Source: JADJPL01 sp040382095 | GTDB taxonomy: Bacteria; Bacteroidota; Bacteroidia; Chitinophagales; Saprospiraceae | Direction of reading: 5' to 3' | Length of the DNA stretch: 22,872 nt | Assembly: GCA_040382095.1 (NCBI GenBank) | Contig: JBEIGB010000062.1 | Span: 1-22,872, forward strand | In this document: positions 14,901-22,872 of the stretch, one piece after another | Position numbering within the stretch: position 1 is the first letter of the stretch | Layout: each line of letters opens with the position of its first letter | Notes under the pieces: model-generated | Told to the model about the DNA's origin: nothing | Database searches by the model: none | The model's input: the letters and a program-made list of their open reading frames with translations, nothing else | Made by a program: the position numbers and the translations under genes

Positions 14901-15759
14901 AGCACTCGAAAAAATGGAAGGCCGTCAGTACCAGGCCCGGGAAGCCCTCGATGACGGTCATCTCATTTGTGTCCGTATGGAAGTCCGGCAAGGTCATTTG
15001 TATATTGATTTCACCGGCACTTCACCTACCCATCCTTTCAACCTGAACGCCAACTTATCCATCGTTTACAGTGCAGTAATTTATGTATTGCGCCTCCTTT
15101 GCAATAAAGAAATCCCGCTTAACGAAGGCCTGCTCAAACACGTTTCCATACAACTACCCACCTGTTTTCTGAACCCTGACTTCAGCGACAACCCCATTTT
15201 CTGCCCTGCTGTTGTAGGGGGCAATACAGAAGTCAGCCAGCGATTGGTGGATACCCTGCTCAAAGCCCTCGGCCTCTCTGCTTGTAGCCAGGGCACGATG
15301 AACAACTTCCTCTTTGGCAACCGTCAGTTTGGCTATTATGAGACGATTGCAGGGGGGTGTGGTGCAGGGCCGGGTTTCCATGGCCGTTCTGCCGTACATC
15401 AGCACATGACCAACACGCGGATTACCGATCCCGAAGATATTGAACTGCACTACCCGGCAAGGCTATGGCGCTTTGCGATCCGAAAGGGTTCAGGAGGCCA
15501 TGGTAAGTGGAAAGGAGGCGACGGTGTTATCCGGGAATGGGAATTCCTGCGCCCGGTAAAAATAACCCTGCTCAGTCAGCACCGGAAAGTACCCCCATAC
15601 GGAATGGCCGGAGGAAGCGATGGCCAGCCCGGACAACAATGGATTATTGGAGAGAACGGCCAGAAACAGCCAATATCCGGAATCGAAAGCAGGACCCTCG
15701 AAGCCGGTGGGCGTATAATCATCGAAACCCCTGGAGGGGGAGGTTATGAAAGTCCCTAA
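11971..15759 (+). CDS. 5-oxoprolinase (fused hydantoinase A/B), ATP-dependent
   Basis: A 1262-residue protein with the complete hydantoinaseA_N - hydantoinaseA - hydantoinaseB order of 5-oxoprolinase, which hydrolyses 5-oxo-L-proline to L-glutamate at the cost of ATP. The first phosphate motif is D-MGGTFTDC near residue 10. G144-TNALLEKKG marks the substrate-side loop, and LDMGGTSTDC at 355-364 is the second actin-like motif. GGAGGLHAC lies near 518. The B half begins near 755 (VELSLFTNRF), with NHPRYGGSHLPD and HHAEIGGKTPGS, and ends in GGGGYE. Between the first motif and GTNALLEKKG there are about 125 residues including a beta-rich segment (FLVRHKWPVTKD, FSGYRLSF). In many family members the two subunits are separate genes; here they are one. 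Substrate could instead be a hydantoin or N-methylhydantoin, but fused proteins usually are oxoprolinases. No transporter or glutathione gene is adjacent. Its stop overlaps that of polA. Confidence 0.9.
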   Translation: MNDKWQIWIDMGGTFTDCMAANPEGGIIRVKVLSSSALRGVIVKKTGPGKFLVRHKWPVTKDIFSGYRLSFPALPDYRTLRVVELSSTRHILELDQDIEIDISGLDFELTSGEEAPILAARLATQTPLDRPLPPTDMRLGFTKGTNALLEKKGAKTALLITRGFADLPVIGTQQRPNLFALNIPDPFQIHRVAIEVEERLDATGNVLKPLLSSEIDRIIAVLRKSDVESVAVALLHSYRNPDHEIILGNALQQAGYRFISLSHILFPAIKLLPRTQTALVNAYLAPLLDEYLKRVEAALQRGNNISTLLLMSSAGGLTPLSAFHPKDSLLSGPAGGASGARDIALRLGFPKILTLDMGGTSTDCTRIHERYQYRYATRIGDIEIQSPAIAIESVAAGGGSVCYFDGRQLCVGPESAGAFPGPAAYGAGGPLTVTDVNLLLGKLDPSEMGIPIHIEAAEAALKKIEQELSSGTGAKTSRTALLKGFEAIANEKMAGAIRKISVAQGFDPKAYALLAFGGAGGLHACQIAARLGIRRIILPSDAGLLSAYGIGMASVQRFIHRQILLPWDVFIQHAAPTIEALFKEAESLLIAEGFNPGSIERGEALLYLRLEKQENTLEVGAHKLSTVPAVFEEKYRETFGYFPAGRKLEIESVKVITQTLSPALRPYPPNNNLIFPAPHRFSSTPDANDTLRYPVYDREQLDPGSTVHGPAILLNPTSSAFVEPGWRMTVTAGGHAILEDQNLNLAPDEDHQEAVELSLFTNRFTAIAEEMGAQLQRTALSVNIKERLDFSCALLDPRGELLVNAPHIPVHLGSLGICGRLMLEALPLEPGDVLITNHPRYGGSHLPDVTLLCGVFSSGGKCIGYAINRAHHAEIGGKTPGSMPPDAQALVEEGVAITPRYLVRKGIPQWEAIEKLLRESTFPSRAIDENLADLQASLAALKAGEKGLQELSAGYGADKVQLYMEKIKEGAAIALSAALEKMEGRQYQAREALDDGHLICVRMEVRQGHLYIDFTGTSPTHPFNLNANLSIVYSAVIYVLRLLCNKEIPLNEGLLKHVSIQLPTCFLNPDFSDNPIFCPAVVGGNTEVSQRLVDTLLKALGLSACSQGTMNNFLFGNRQFGYYETIAGGCGAGPGFHGRSAVHQHMTNTRITDPEDIELHYPARLWRFAIRKGSGGHGKWKGGDGVIREWEFLRPVKITLLSQHRKVPPYGMAGGSDGQPGQQWIIGENGQKQPISGIESRTLEAGGRIIIETPGGGGYESP

Positions 15760-18560
15760 TGCGCTTCAAGCCAATTCGCACCAATACCCATTTCTACCAA
15801 AATCGGCACTTTCAAATCCGGGATTGCCTCACACATGTGCCGTTTGATATGCGGCTGGATCATCTCCACCTCATCCCGATGGACATCAAACACGAGTTCG
15901 TCATGTACCTGAAGGATCATCCTGCTTTTCCAACCCTCCGACCTGATTTGGTGGTGAATCCTGACCATCGCCATTTTTATCAAATCTGCAGCAGAACCCT
16001 GGACAGGGGTATTGATTGCCATACGCTCCGCGTTACTGCGCTCCAGGGAACTTTTGGAATGAATATCGCGAAGCGATCGCCGACGCCCCATGAGGGTAGT
16101 CACATAACCTTTTGCACGGGCTTCTGAGACGATATATTCCATATACGATTTCAAACCTTTGTACTGTTCAAAATACGCATCAATAAGCTCTTTGGCTTCC
16201 TGGCGCTTGATACTCAACTGCCTGGACAGGTTGGTTGCCCCGGCGCCATAGACAATACTGAAATTTACAGTTTTTGCGCGATAGCGCTGTTCTTTGCTTA
16301 CATCGTTATACGGAACGCCAAATACACGCGCCGCAGTAGCCCGGTGGATATCCTGTTCCAGACGAAAGGCCTCGAGCATCGCTTCATCACCACTGATGGC
16401 AGCGATCAGGCGCAGCTCAATCTGGGAGTAATCGGCAGAAAGCAGAACATGGTCCTTATCGCGGGGGATAAATGCCCTACGCACTTCGGCACCTTCAGCC
16501 GTCCGGATCGGGATATTCTGCAAATTGGGGTTATTGGAACTCAAACGCCCGGTAGCGGCAAGGGCCTGGTTAAAGGAGGAATGCACCCTACCCGTGCGGG
16601 GGTTTACCATCCTGGGCAACGCGTCCACATAAGTAGATTTTAGCTTGGTCAAAGCCCTGTACTGTAAGATAGCAGCAATCAGAGGGTATTCCCCGGCTAA
16701 TTCGATCAGCTTGTCTTCATTCGTAGAATACTGCCCGGTTTTAGTTTTCGCCCCCTGATAGGGTATTTTCAAGCGCTCAAATAGGATTTCCCCCACCTGT
16801 TTTGGGGATGCGATGTTGAACCTAAGCCCTGCCTTTTCGTAAACATCCCCCTCCTGAACCCGAATCAGCTTTTCCAATTGCTGTGCATAATCATTCAAAA
16901 AATCGCTGTCAATACGCACGCCTTCAAATTCCATATCTGCAATTACCCGGATTAGGGGGGCTTCGAGTTGATGGTACAAATGGTCCAGGGCTTCAGTTTT
17001 CAGACGCGGCTCCAAAATATTTTTCAACTGCAAGGTTACATCTGCATCTTCAGCGGCATAATCCGTGACTTTTTCAATAGCAACATCCCGCATATTAATC
17101 TGCCTGCCGCCTTTTTTACCAATAAGCTGTTCTATGCTTACGGGCTGGTATTTCAGGTATGTTTCAGCAAGGTAATCCATATTATGACGCATTTCTGGCT
17201 CCAGGAGGTAATGGGCTACCATCGTATCGAAGTATTCCCCCTCAAGTTCAATCCCATACCCTTTCAACACAATCGCGTCGAATTTGATATTTTGTCCAAT
17301 TTTTATGATCCCTGGGTGGGTAAAAACCGGAATGAAGTTACGCAGCAGTGCCAATGCTTCATCGCGTCCTTCCGGCACTGGCACATAATAGGCCTCATGT
17401 GCAGTAAAAGCAAAAGACATCCCTACCAGCTCTGCGAGGGTCGGATCAATATGGGTAGTTTCGGTGTCAAAACAAATAGACGGCTGCACGAGGAGTTTTT
17501 CGACCAGCGACCGGATCGCTTCTTTGTCCGTCACCAGGAAATATTCATGCGGGGTATTGTCTATGGTTTTGTCGGCTACCGAATGTGCGGCGAGAGGGGT
17601 TGATGGCGCGTCTGAAGGGGAAGGGACATCAAAGAGGCTACCTTGTGTACCCGAAGCAACAGATGCCTGCCCCCTTTCAGAGGCTTCGTCTCCGAGGATT
17701 TGCCGGGCAAGGGTACGAAATTCCAGTTCCCTGAATATTTCTGCAAGTGCCCCCGCATCAAAAGGATCCAGGTGCAAGGCGCGCTCGTCGAATTCGACGG
17801 GCACGGACGTATTGATTGTTGCAAGTCGCTTGGATAAAAGGGCCTGGTCGGCGAACTGGGCGATACGCTCCCCATTTTTTCCTTTAACTTTTTCCGCATT
17901 GGCAATCACGCCTTCCACCGTGTCGTATGCGGCAATCAGTTGAATAGCCGTTTTAGGGCCTATACCGGGGATACCCGGGATGTTATCCACGCTATCGCCC
18001 TGAAGGCCAAGGACATCTACAACCTGATCCACCCTGCTGATCTGCCAGTTTTCTAAAATTTCTTTCTCTCCAAGCACCTCGATACCGTTGCCCTGGCGGG
18101 AGGGCTTATACATGTAAATATGCGGCGACACCAGTTGCGCATAGTCTTTATCCGGGGTGACCATATACACGGTGTAGCCGGCTTGTTCAGCTTTCTTCGC
18201 CAGAGTACCGATGACATCGTCTGCCTCATAGCTGTCAGCTTTAACCACAGGAATATGGAAAGCCCGTACAATTTTTTCAATCCAGGGTAGTGCGACAGCA
18301 ATATCTTCCGGCTGCTCCTCTCGGTTGGCTTTATATTTATCAAATATCTCATGCCGGAAAGTCGGGGTAGGCGGATCAAAAGCAACGGCGATATGGGTTG
18401 GCTTTTCGGTGTGCAGCAAATCCCAGAGTACCCGGGTAAAACCCGCAATCGCAGAAGTATTGATACCTTTTGAATTGATCAGCGGCCTGGCGATAAAAGC
18501 GAAATGGGCGCGGTACACTAATGCGTGGCCGTCCAGCAGAAATAATTTTTTCTCAGGCAT
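15756..18560 (-). CDS. polA: DNA polymerase I
   Basis: A 934-residue three-domain DNA polymerase I for Okazaki fragment maturation and gap repair. The 5'-3' exonuclease (about 1-290) has EADDVIGT, TPDKDYAQLV and GDSVDNIPGIPGIGPKTA. The 3'-5' exonuclease (about 330-520) is intact: D365 and E367 in FDTETT, QNIKFD, and YAAEDADVT, so proofreading should work, unlike in several Gram-positive and Thermus enzymes. The polymerase domain has motif A DYSQIELR (D710), motif B RYRAKTVNFSIVYG and motif C QVHDELVFDV (D887). The start MPEKKLFLLDGHALVYRA is the family's usual opening. A linker near 295-340 is low-complexity (SER, Ala, Thr rich). It is divergent from the MgtA gene with 140 bases between and convergent, with a 4-base overlap, with the oxoprolinase. 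Confidence 0.97.
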   Translation of the reverse strand: MPEKKLFLLDGHALVYRAHFAFIARPLINSKGINTSAIAGFTRVLWDLLHTEKPTHIAVAFDPPTPTFRHEIFDKYKANREEQPEDIAVALPWIEKIVRAFHIPVVKADSYEADDVIGTLAKKAEQAGYTVYMVTPDKDYAQLVSPHIYMYKPSRQGNGIEVLGEKEILENWQISRVDQVVDVLGLQGDSVDNIPGIPGIGPKTAIQLIAAYDTVEGVIANAEKVKGKNGERIAQFADQALLSKRLATINTSVPVEFDERALHLDPFDAGALAEIFRELEFRTLARQILGDEASERGQASVASGTQGSLFDVPSPSDAPSTPLAAHSVADKTIDNTPHEYFLVTDKEAIRSLVEKLLVQPSICFDTETTHIDPTLAELVGMSFAFTAHEAYYVPVPEGRDEALALLRNFIPVFTHPGIIKIGQNIKFDAIVLKGYGIELEGEYFDTMVAHYLLEPEMRHNMDYLAETYLKYQPVSIEQLIGKKGGRQINMRDVAIEKVTDYAAEDADVTLQLKNILEPRLKTEALDHLYHQLEAPLIRVIADMEFEGVRIDSDFLNDYAQQLEKLIRVQEGDVYEKAGLRFNIASPKQVGEILFERLKIPYQGAKTKTGQYSTNEDKLIELAGEYPLIAAILQYRALTKLKSTYVDALPRMVNPRTGRVHSSFNQALAATGRLSSNNPNLQNIPIRTAEGAEVRRAFIPRDKDHVLLSADYSQIELRLIAAISGDEAMLEAFRLEQDIHRATAARVFGVPYNDVSKEQRYRAKTVNFSIVYGAGATNLSRQLSIKRQEAKELIDAYFEQYKGLKSYMEYIVSEARAKGYVTTLMGRRRSLRDIHSKSSLERSNAERMAINTPVQGSAADLIKMAMVRIHHQIRSEGWKSRMILQVHDELVFDVHRDEVEMIQPHIKRHMCEAIPDLKVPILVEMGIGANWLEAH

Positions 18561-18603
18561 CCTCTTTTATTTTTCTGCCGTTAAAGATACCATTTTAAAG
18601 ATT

Positions 18604-18656
18604 GTCGGGATTTAGATATTTCTTGTCCCGGCACGATTAGTCCCCCAATATTTTTG
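18604..18656 (+). promoter_or_regulatory. Candidate promoter and hairpin ahead of the P-type ATPase gene
   Basis: TATTTTTG (18649-18656) fits the -7 pattern TAnnTTTG, with TTG at 18623-18625, 23 bases upstream. Transcription would start near 18662, about 40 bases before ATG 18701. Arms 18604-18610 and 18626-18632 pair over seven positions (one wobble) and overlap the -33 side, a possible operator. polA is read the other way from the same 140-base gap. Confidence 0.35.
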
Positions 18657-18700
18657 CAATTGTACCCGAAATAGCTTAAATTGCCTGATATTTTATATTG

Positions 18701-21217
18701 ATGAACGATCAACCTGCTCCATTTTGGTCCTTCTCCACCGAAGAAGCGCTTGTACAGGTACAAGCCTCGTACAACGGCCTCGATGATACCGCGGCTGCTG
18801 AGCGAAAAAAAAATCATTTCAAAAAATCCTTACCTCCACTCCTGCGGGAACTCCTCCACTTTTTGGCCCAGTTCAAAAAGCCGCTCACCCTGTTACTCAT
18901 CGTTGCGTTATTCTTTTCGGCGTTATTAGGGGAATACGTCAATGCCGGGATTATCCTGAGTATCCTGCTTCTATCCAGTATATTGGGTTTCGTTCAGGAA
19001 AGGAATGCCGGAAAAGCCATCGAAAAACTACGCAGTATGATCCTTGCGAAAGCAATGGTCAGACGAAATGGCAAGGAATATAGTCTGCCCCTCGGGGATG
19101 TTGTCGAAGGGGATATTGTCCTGCTCAACGCCGGGGATATCGTCCCTGCCGATAGCCTTATCCTGGAATCTGAAGACTTATACGTCAACGAAGCTGCCCT
19201 GACCGGAGAATCTTTCCCCGCAGAAAAGAAACCGGGGCAGCTTCCTGTCAATACGCCATTGATCCAACGCAGCAATTCCGTTTTCTCCGGATCTAATGTC
19301 ATCAGCGGTACGGCCACAGTCCTGGCGATGGCATGTGGAGATTTTTCCGAACTCGGCAAACTGGAAAAGGAGCTCGACACAACGATTCAGGAGACTGCCT
19401 TTGAACGAGGGCTCCGCACCTTTGGCCTCATGCTCATGCGTGCAGCGCTCATCATGGCGGGGATTATCCTCATTATCAATATCAGTACCGGAAGGCCCGC
19501 ACTCGACTCCCTGCTCTTTGCTCTTGCCTTGTCCCTTGGCCTTACCCCCGAAATCCTTCCGGCCATCGTCGCGATTACCCTTGCTTCCGGGGCCAAGAGA
19601 CTTGCAGCAAAAAAGGTCATCGTCAAAAAGCTTTCTGCTATTCAAAATTTTGGCGCAATTGATATCCTTTGCTCGGACAAAACCGGAACGCTTACGGAAG
19701 GGGAAGTACAGGTATTTGCCTGCTTGCGGGCAGATGGGGCGGAAAGCCCTCTGGTAAGGCAGTATGCTTACCTAAACGCGTATTACGAATCTGGCTATAC
19801 AAATCCCATTGACGAAGCGATCCGGACAAATGCTATATCTGATACTACGGGTTTCTCAAAATTTGACGAGGTACCCTACGATTTCATCCGAAAGCGGCTA
19901 AGTGTAGTTGTAGAAAAGGCAGGGCAACAGCTCATGATCACGAAAGGAGCTGTAAAAAACATCCTGCAGGCCTGTACCTATATCCATACGGCCCAGGATA
20001 CGATTGAACCCATTCAAGGGTATCTCGACGCGATCGGCAAACGGTTTGATGACTATTGTTCGCAAGGGTTCCGGACGCTTGGTGTCTCCTACAAGGATGT
20101 ATCCGGTGACCCCCTTATCAATAAAGACGATGAATCCGATATGATATTTCTGGGGTTTATCCTGCTGTTTGACCCCCCCAGAAAAGAGATTGCCAATCTG
20201 GTAAATGCGCTGAAAAAGCAAAAAGTCAGTTTAAAAATTATCACTGGCGACAATACCCTCATCGCAAGGACAACGGCCGCCCAGATTGGTATTTCTTCTG
20301 ATAAGATTATTTCCGGTGCCGAGTTACACGTCCTGAGCGATGAAGCGCTGGCGCGAAAAGCCCAGATCATGGATATTTTTGCAGAAATAGAACCGTCTCA
20401 AAAAGAACGTATCGTGCGGGCCCTGCAAAAAAAGGGTCATGTAGTGGGGTACCTCGGCGACGGCATCAACGATGCCTCTGCGTTAAAAGCCGCAGATGTA
20501 GGCATTTCTGTCCATAACGCCGTAGATGTAGCCAAAGAATCTGCCGACCTGATCCTACTGGAGAAAGGCCTGGACGTTATCCTGGAAGGGATTGCCGAAG
20601 GCAGAAAAACTTACCTCAACACACTCAAGTACATCTTCATCACGATCAGTGCCAACTTCGGGAATATGTTCAGTATGGCAGGTGCTTCGATTTTCCTGCC
20701 CTTCATGCCCCTTTTGCCTGGTCAAATCTTACTCACCAACTTTGCGACTGACCTCCCCGCACTGGCCATTGCTTCCGACCATGTTGACCAGGAAATGCTC
20801 CGAAAACCCCGGAGATGGGACAATAAGCTGATCCGGAATTTCATGGTGCTGTTTGGCCTGGAAAGCTCCCTGTTTGATTTCATCACTTTTGGCGTGCTCC
20901 TTTTTTTATTTAAAGCCGACCCGGAAGCTTTTCGTACCGGGTGGTTTATCGAAACCGTCATTACCGAAATTGCTATCCTGCTGGTTATCCGTACCCGCCG
21001 CACTTTTTTCAAAAGCAACGTAAGCGGCCTGTTAATGGGTATCAGCATCCTTGTAATCGCCGCTGTAATCATCCTGCCTTACCTCCCCTTTGCCCAGGCA
21101 ATCGGCTTCACGCCCTTGCCCTTTGCCATGGTAGCCTCCATGATCGGTATTGCACTCGTTTATGCATGGGTGGGGGAAATCAGCAAAAGATGGCTGTTCA
21201 GAAAAATGCGGTACTGA
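18701..21217 (+). CDS. mgtA: P3B-type P-type ATPase, magnesium-importing (MgtA-like)
   Basis: An 838-residue P-type ATPase. ATG 18701 is preferred over the in-frame TTG just before it. Order: cytoplasmic N-terminus (about 1-60), two membrane helices, actuator domain with T168-G-E-S, helices with the L281-TPEILP ion-site loop, phosphorylation site D326-KTGTLT, nucleotide domain, hinge G586-DGIND, then six C-terminal helices. The stretch around A-K-K-VIVKKLSAIQNFGAIDIL before the phosphorylation site, and LTNFATDLPALAIASDHVD in the sixth helix, resemble MgtA rather than calcium (P2) or heavy-metal (P1B) pumps; no CPC motif or metal-binding N-terminal domain is present. The length is slightly below the 890-900 of enteric MgtA, mostly at the N-terminus. 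No MgtC or CorA gene is adjacent. Specificity for Mg2+ is inferred from family resemblance. Confidence 0.88.
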   Translation: MNDQPAPFWSFSTEEALVQVQASYNGLDDTAAAERKKNHFKKSLPPLLRELLHFLAQFKKPLTLLLIVALFFSALLGEYVNAGIILSILLLSSILGFVQERNAGKAIEKLRSMILAKAMVRRNGKEYSLPLGDVVEGDIVLLNAGDIVPADSLILESEDLYVNEAALTGESFPAEKKPGQLPVNTPLIQRSNSVFSGSNVISGTATVLAMACGDFSELGKLEKELDTTIQETAFERGLRTFGLMLMRAALIMAGIILIINISTGRPALDSLLFALALSLGLTPEILPAIVAITLASGAKRLAAKKVIVKKLSAIQNFGAIDILCSDKTGTLTEGEVQVFACLRADGAESPLVRQYAYLNAYYESGYTNPIDEAIRTNAISDTTGFSKFDEVPYDFIRKRLSVVVEKAGQQLMITKGAVKNILQACTYIHTAQDTIEPIQGYLDAIGKRFDDYCSQGFRTLGVSYKDVSGDPLINKDDESDMIFLGFILLFDPPRKEIANLVNALKKQKVSLKIITGDNTLIARTTAAQIGISSDKIISGAELHVLSDEALARKAQIMDIFAEIEPSQKERIVRALQKKGHVVGYLGDGINDASALKAADVGISVHNAVDVAKESADLILLEKGLDVILEGIAEGRKTYLNTLKYIFITISANFGNMFSMAGASIFLPFMPLLPGQILLTNFATDLPALAIASDHVDQEMLRKPRRWDNKLIRNFMVLFGLESSLFDFITFGVLLFLFKADPEAFRTGWFIETVITEIAILLVIRTRRTFFKSNVSGLLMGISILVIAAVIILPYLPFAQAIGFTPLPFAMVASMIGIALVYAWVGEISKRWLFRKMRY

Positions 21218-21315
21218 TTAAGACAAAAAAATAGACGGATACTTTATATATATTTACCTAACGTTAACCCACTTTTTCTTTTTTTTTTTAATTTTCCTGC
21301 TGAAATCATTAATCT

Positions 21316-22668
21316 ATGAAAAAGCGGACCTATTTACACAGATCTGGTGTACTACTGATTTGCATCATCATGTTATTTCCTTTTAGTTGCCAAAAGGACA
21401 CCCCGATTCCTGACCCCCCAGTAGTAGAAAATGCATCCTCCGTCGTAGTCCATCAGTGGTTTTCTCTTGCCCTGGAACTCATCAAAACGACTCCCGGGAT
21501 GACCCCACCGGTGGCTGCCCGTGCATTAGGGTATATGGGAATCACCTCCTATGAAGCGATCGTCAAAGGATTTTTCGGCTACATATCCTTAGCAGGACAA
21601 TTGACCGACCTCGCCCCCTCCGATCTCCCTCAAATCAGCGATAACCTTTCCTATTCCTGGCCGCAGGTTGCCAATGCAGCCCTCGCCGTTGTTGTAGAAA
21701 ACCTCTTTTTCAACGCCTCTACAGTTGATAAATTCCGAATCAACGAGTTACGGGCACGCCTGCACGATGACTATTTAACCCAATCGGATTTTCAGGAAAG
21801 CGACAGGTCTATGGAATTGGGAAGGGCTATCGGAACTGCTATTTTGAAGTGGGCTGCCGAAGACCCCATTGGCCATCAAGGTCAAATTAAAAATTTTCCT
21901 TCCAACTATGTACTCCCCTCCGGCCCTGAAAAATGGGTGCCAACCGGGAGCCAGCTCATTCCCCTTCAACCCTACTGGGGCAATGCGCGCACCTTCGTAC
22001 CAAATTGTGCGGCGCTTACACAACCCCAAAAACACCTGGATTTCGACGTGGCCCCGGGCTCCGCTTTTTACCAGCAGGCCAAAGAAGTATATGATATTTC
22101 CCGGGCCCTCGATGCCGAACAAAAAATCATCGCCGAATACTGGGCCGACGGCGGCGGAACTGTTACACCGCCAGGGCATTCTACCTCCATTGCCATTCAG
22201 CTTATCCAAAAGGAAGAACTTGATCTGATTAATGCCGCACTACTCATGGCAAGGATAGGTATCGCCGTTAATGACGCTTTCGTTTCCTGCTGGCGCTGTA
22301 AATACACTTTTAATTTGATGCGCCCGCAGACGTATATCCAAAAATTTATTGCGCCAGAATGGAAACCCCTCATCGCCACGCCTCCATTCCCTGAATATAC
22401 CTCCGGCCACTCTACCCAATCAGGCGCTACAGCGACTGTATTCTCACAGACTTTTGGCGCTAATTATGCATTCACCGACTACACCCATCAGAACCGCACA
22501 GATATCAACGGTAAGCCGAGAAGCTTTACCAGCTTTGATGCTGTGGCAAGGGAAGCAGCCATTTCAAGGCTCTACGGCGGAATTCACTATACCATGGGAA
22601 ATGAGCAAGGACTGGCACAGGGCAGGGCTATTGGGAAAGAAGTAATGGCCCTTAGATTTAAGCTCTGA
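21316..22668 (+). CDS. Vanadium haloperoxidase/PAP2 family lipoprotein
   Basis: A 450-residue protein of the vanadium-dependent haloperoxidase group within the PAP2 superfamily. The N-terminus is a lipoprotein signal (basic MKKR, hydrophobic core, FPFSC with lipidated C25) followed by QKDT. The vanadate/phosphate-binding set is complete: K329-(x6)-R336-P337 (KYTFNLMRP), S363-G364-H365 (PEYTSGHST), and R418-(x5)-H424 (SRLYGGIHY). The N-terminal half is all helical, as in these enzymes. The family includes halide oxidisers and acid phosphatases sharing one active site, so activity cannot be assigned. It is last on the contig, 98 bases after the ATPase gene on the same strand; the gap contains a T-rich stretch and no clear terminator, so read-through from the ATPase gene is possible. 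Confidence 0.9.
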   Translation: MKKRTYLHRSGVLLICIIMLFPFSCQKDTPIPDPPVVENASSVVVHQWFSLALELIKTTPGMTPPVAARALGYMGITSYEAIVKGFFGYISLAGQLTDLAPSDLPQISDNLSYSWPQVANAALAVVVENLFFNASTVDKFRINELRARLHDDYLTQSDFQESDRSMELGRAIGTAILKWAAEDPIGHQGQIKNFPSNYVLPSGPEKWVPTGSQLIPLQPYWGNARTFVPNCAALTQPQKHLDFDVAPGSAFYQQAKEVYDISRALDAEQKIIAEYWADGGGTVTPPGHSTSIAIQLIQKEELDLINAALLMARIGIAVNDAFVSCWRCKYTFNLMRPQTYIQKFIAPEWKPLIATPPFPEYTSGHSTQSGATATVFSQTFGANYAFTDYTHQNRTDINGKPRSFTSFDAVAREAAISRLYGGIHYTMGNEQGLAQGRAIGKEVMALRFKL

Positions 22669-22872
22669 GCCGGGCATTCCCGCATAAGTCTTCCGGGACG
22701 ATACGCGCATTTTAATAGAAAAGATGTTCTCGCATAAGTCCTTTGGCAGCGAATGCCGCCAAAGGATATTTTTTTGGAACGCCGGTTTTGTGGTTGTTTT
22801 GGGGCCCAAATGAAAAAACCCGGGGGGCGAAAAACTTTTTTGTGCGGGGGTGAAGAAAAGGGGGCAAACGGG
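22669..22872. other. Right contig end: repeat copy grading into low-quality sequence
   Basis: No gene is visible. CGCATAAGTC occurs at 22681-22690 and again exactly 50 bases later at 22731-22740. From about 22800 the sequence turns into runs of G and A (GGGGCCC, CGGGGGG, GCGGGGG) that resemble consensus errors, as at the left end. Confidence 0.6.
22732..22800 (+). repeat. Repeat family 1, copy at right contig end
   Basis: It reads CATAAGTCC, then hairpin CTTTGGC-A-GC-GAAT-GC-C-GCCAAAG (22741-22764), GGATATTTTTTT, and GGAACGCCGGTTTTGTGG. On the + strand this is the same order as the element at 6112-6190 and the reverse complement of the one at 6174-6246. The arm side faces the contig edge. 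Confidence 0.6.

Noticed and set aside
1..22872. CRISPR array, prophage, transposase or defence system
   Set aside because: No regularly spaced direct repeats, transposase DDE/Y1 motifs, integrase or restriction/toxin genes appear; the genes are chromosomal housekeeping types.

Overview
The window reads as one assembly contig of 22,872 bases from a member of the Bacteroidota, most likely the Saprospiria/Saprospiraceae group. The group assignment is an inference. It rests on a secreted protein with a type IX secretion (T9SS) C-terminal sorting domain, on gene starts that almost all lack a Shine-Dalgarno sequence, on several matches to the Bacteroidota promoter pattern (TTTG ... TAnnTTTG), and on protein family variants typical of the phylum. 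Both outermost ends are low-complexity, error-like sequence (C runs on the left, G/A runs on the right). Each end runs straight into a copy of the same dispersed repeat, so the contig probably stops where assembly failed in that repeat.

Thirteen protein-coding genes are supported. From left to right: a T9SS-exported protein (192-923, +); a 6-pyruvoyl-tetrahydropterin synthase family enzyme (932-1339, -); a 682-base gap; a probable operon holB - ricT/PSP1 - lpd (2022-6008, +); a repeat-filled convergent gap with a very strong hairpin (6066-6245); an M42 aminopeptidase plus S41 (CtpA-like) protease operon read leftward (8985 to 6270); a polysaccharide flippase with a long leader (9252-10763, +); a TPR protein with an unrecognised C-terminal half (10876-11724, -); a full-length fused 5-oxoprolinase (11971-15759, +); DNA polymerase I with intact proofreading (15756-18560, -), whose stop codon overlaps that of the oxoprolinase; a P3B-type (MgtA-like) P-type ATPase (18701-21217, +); and a lipoprotein of the vanadium haloperoxidase/PAP2 family (21316-22668, +).

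The content is mostly housekeeping: replication and repair (holB, polA), central metabolism (lpd), glutathione-cycle or amide hydrolysis (oxoprolinase), peptide turnover (M42, CtpA), ion uptake (MgtA) and cell surface (flippase, T9SS protein, lipoprotein). No CRISPR array, tRNA, rRNA, insertion sequence, phage gene or defence cassette is visible.

The less ordinary content is between the genes. Family 1 is a GC-rich hairpin followed by a T tract and an AAACGCCGATTTTG arm. It occurs at both contig ends and, in inverted copies, between lpd and ctpA. Family 2 is a degenerate nested-stem element: an outer TTGC-containing stem around an inner GGRAAA...TTTTANCC stem. Four candidate copies lie in four different intergenic regions. 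Both families were aligned by eye and need computed confirmation.
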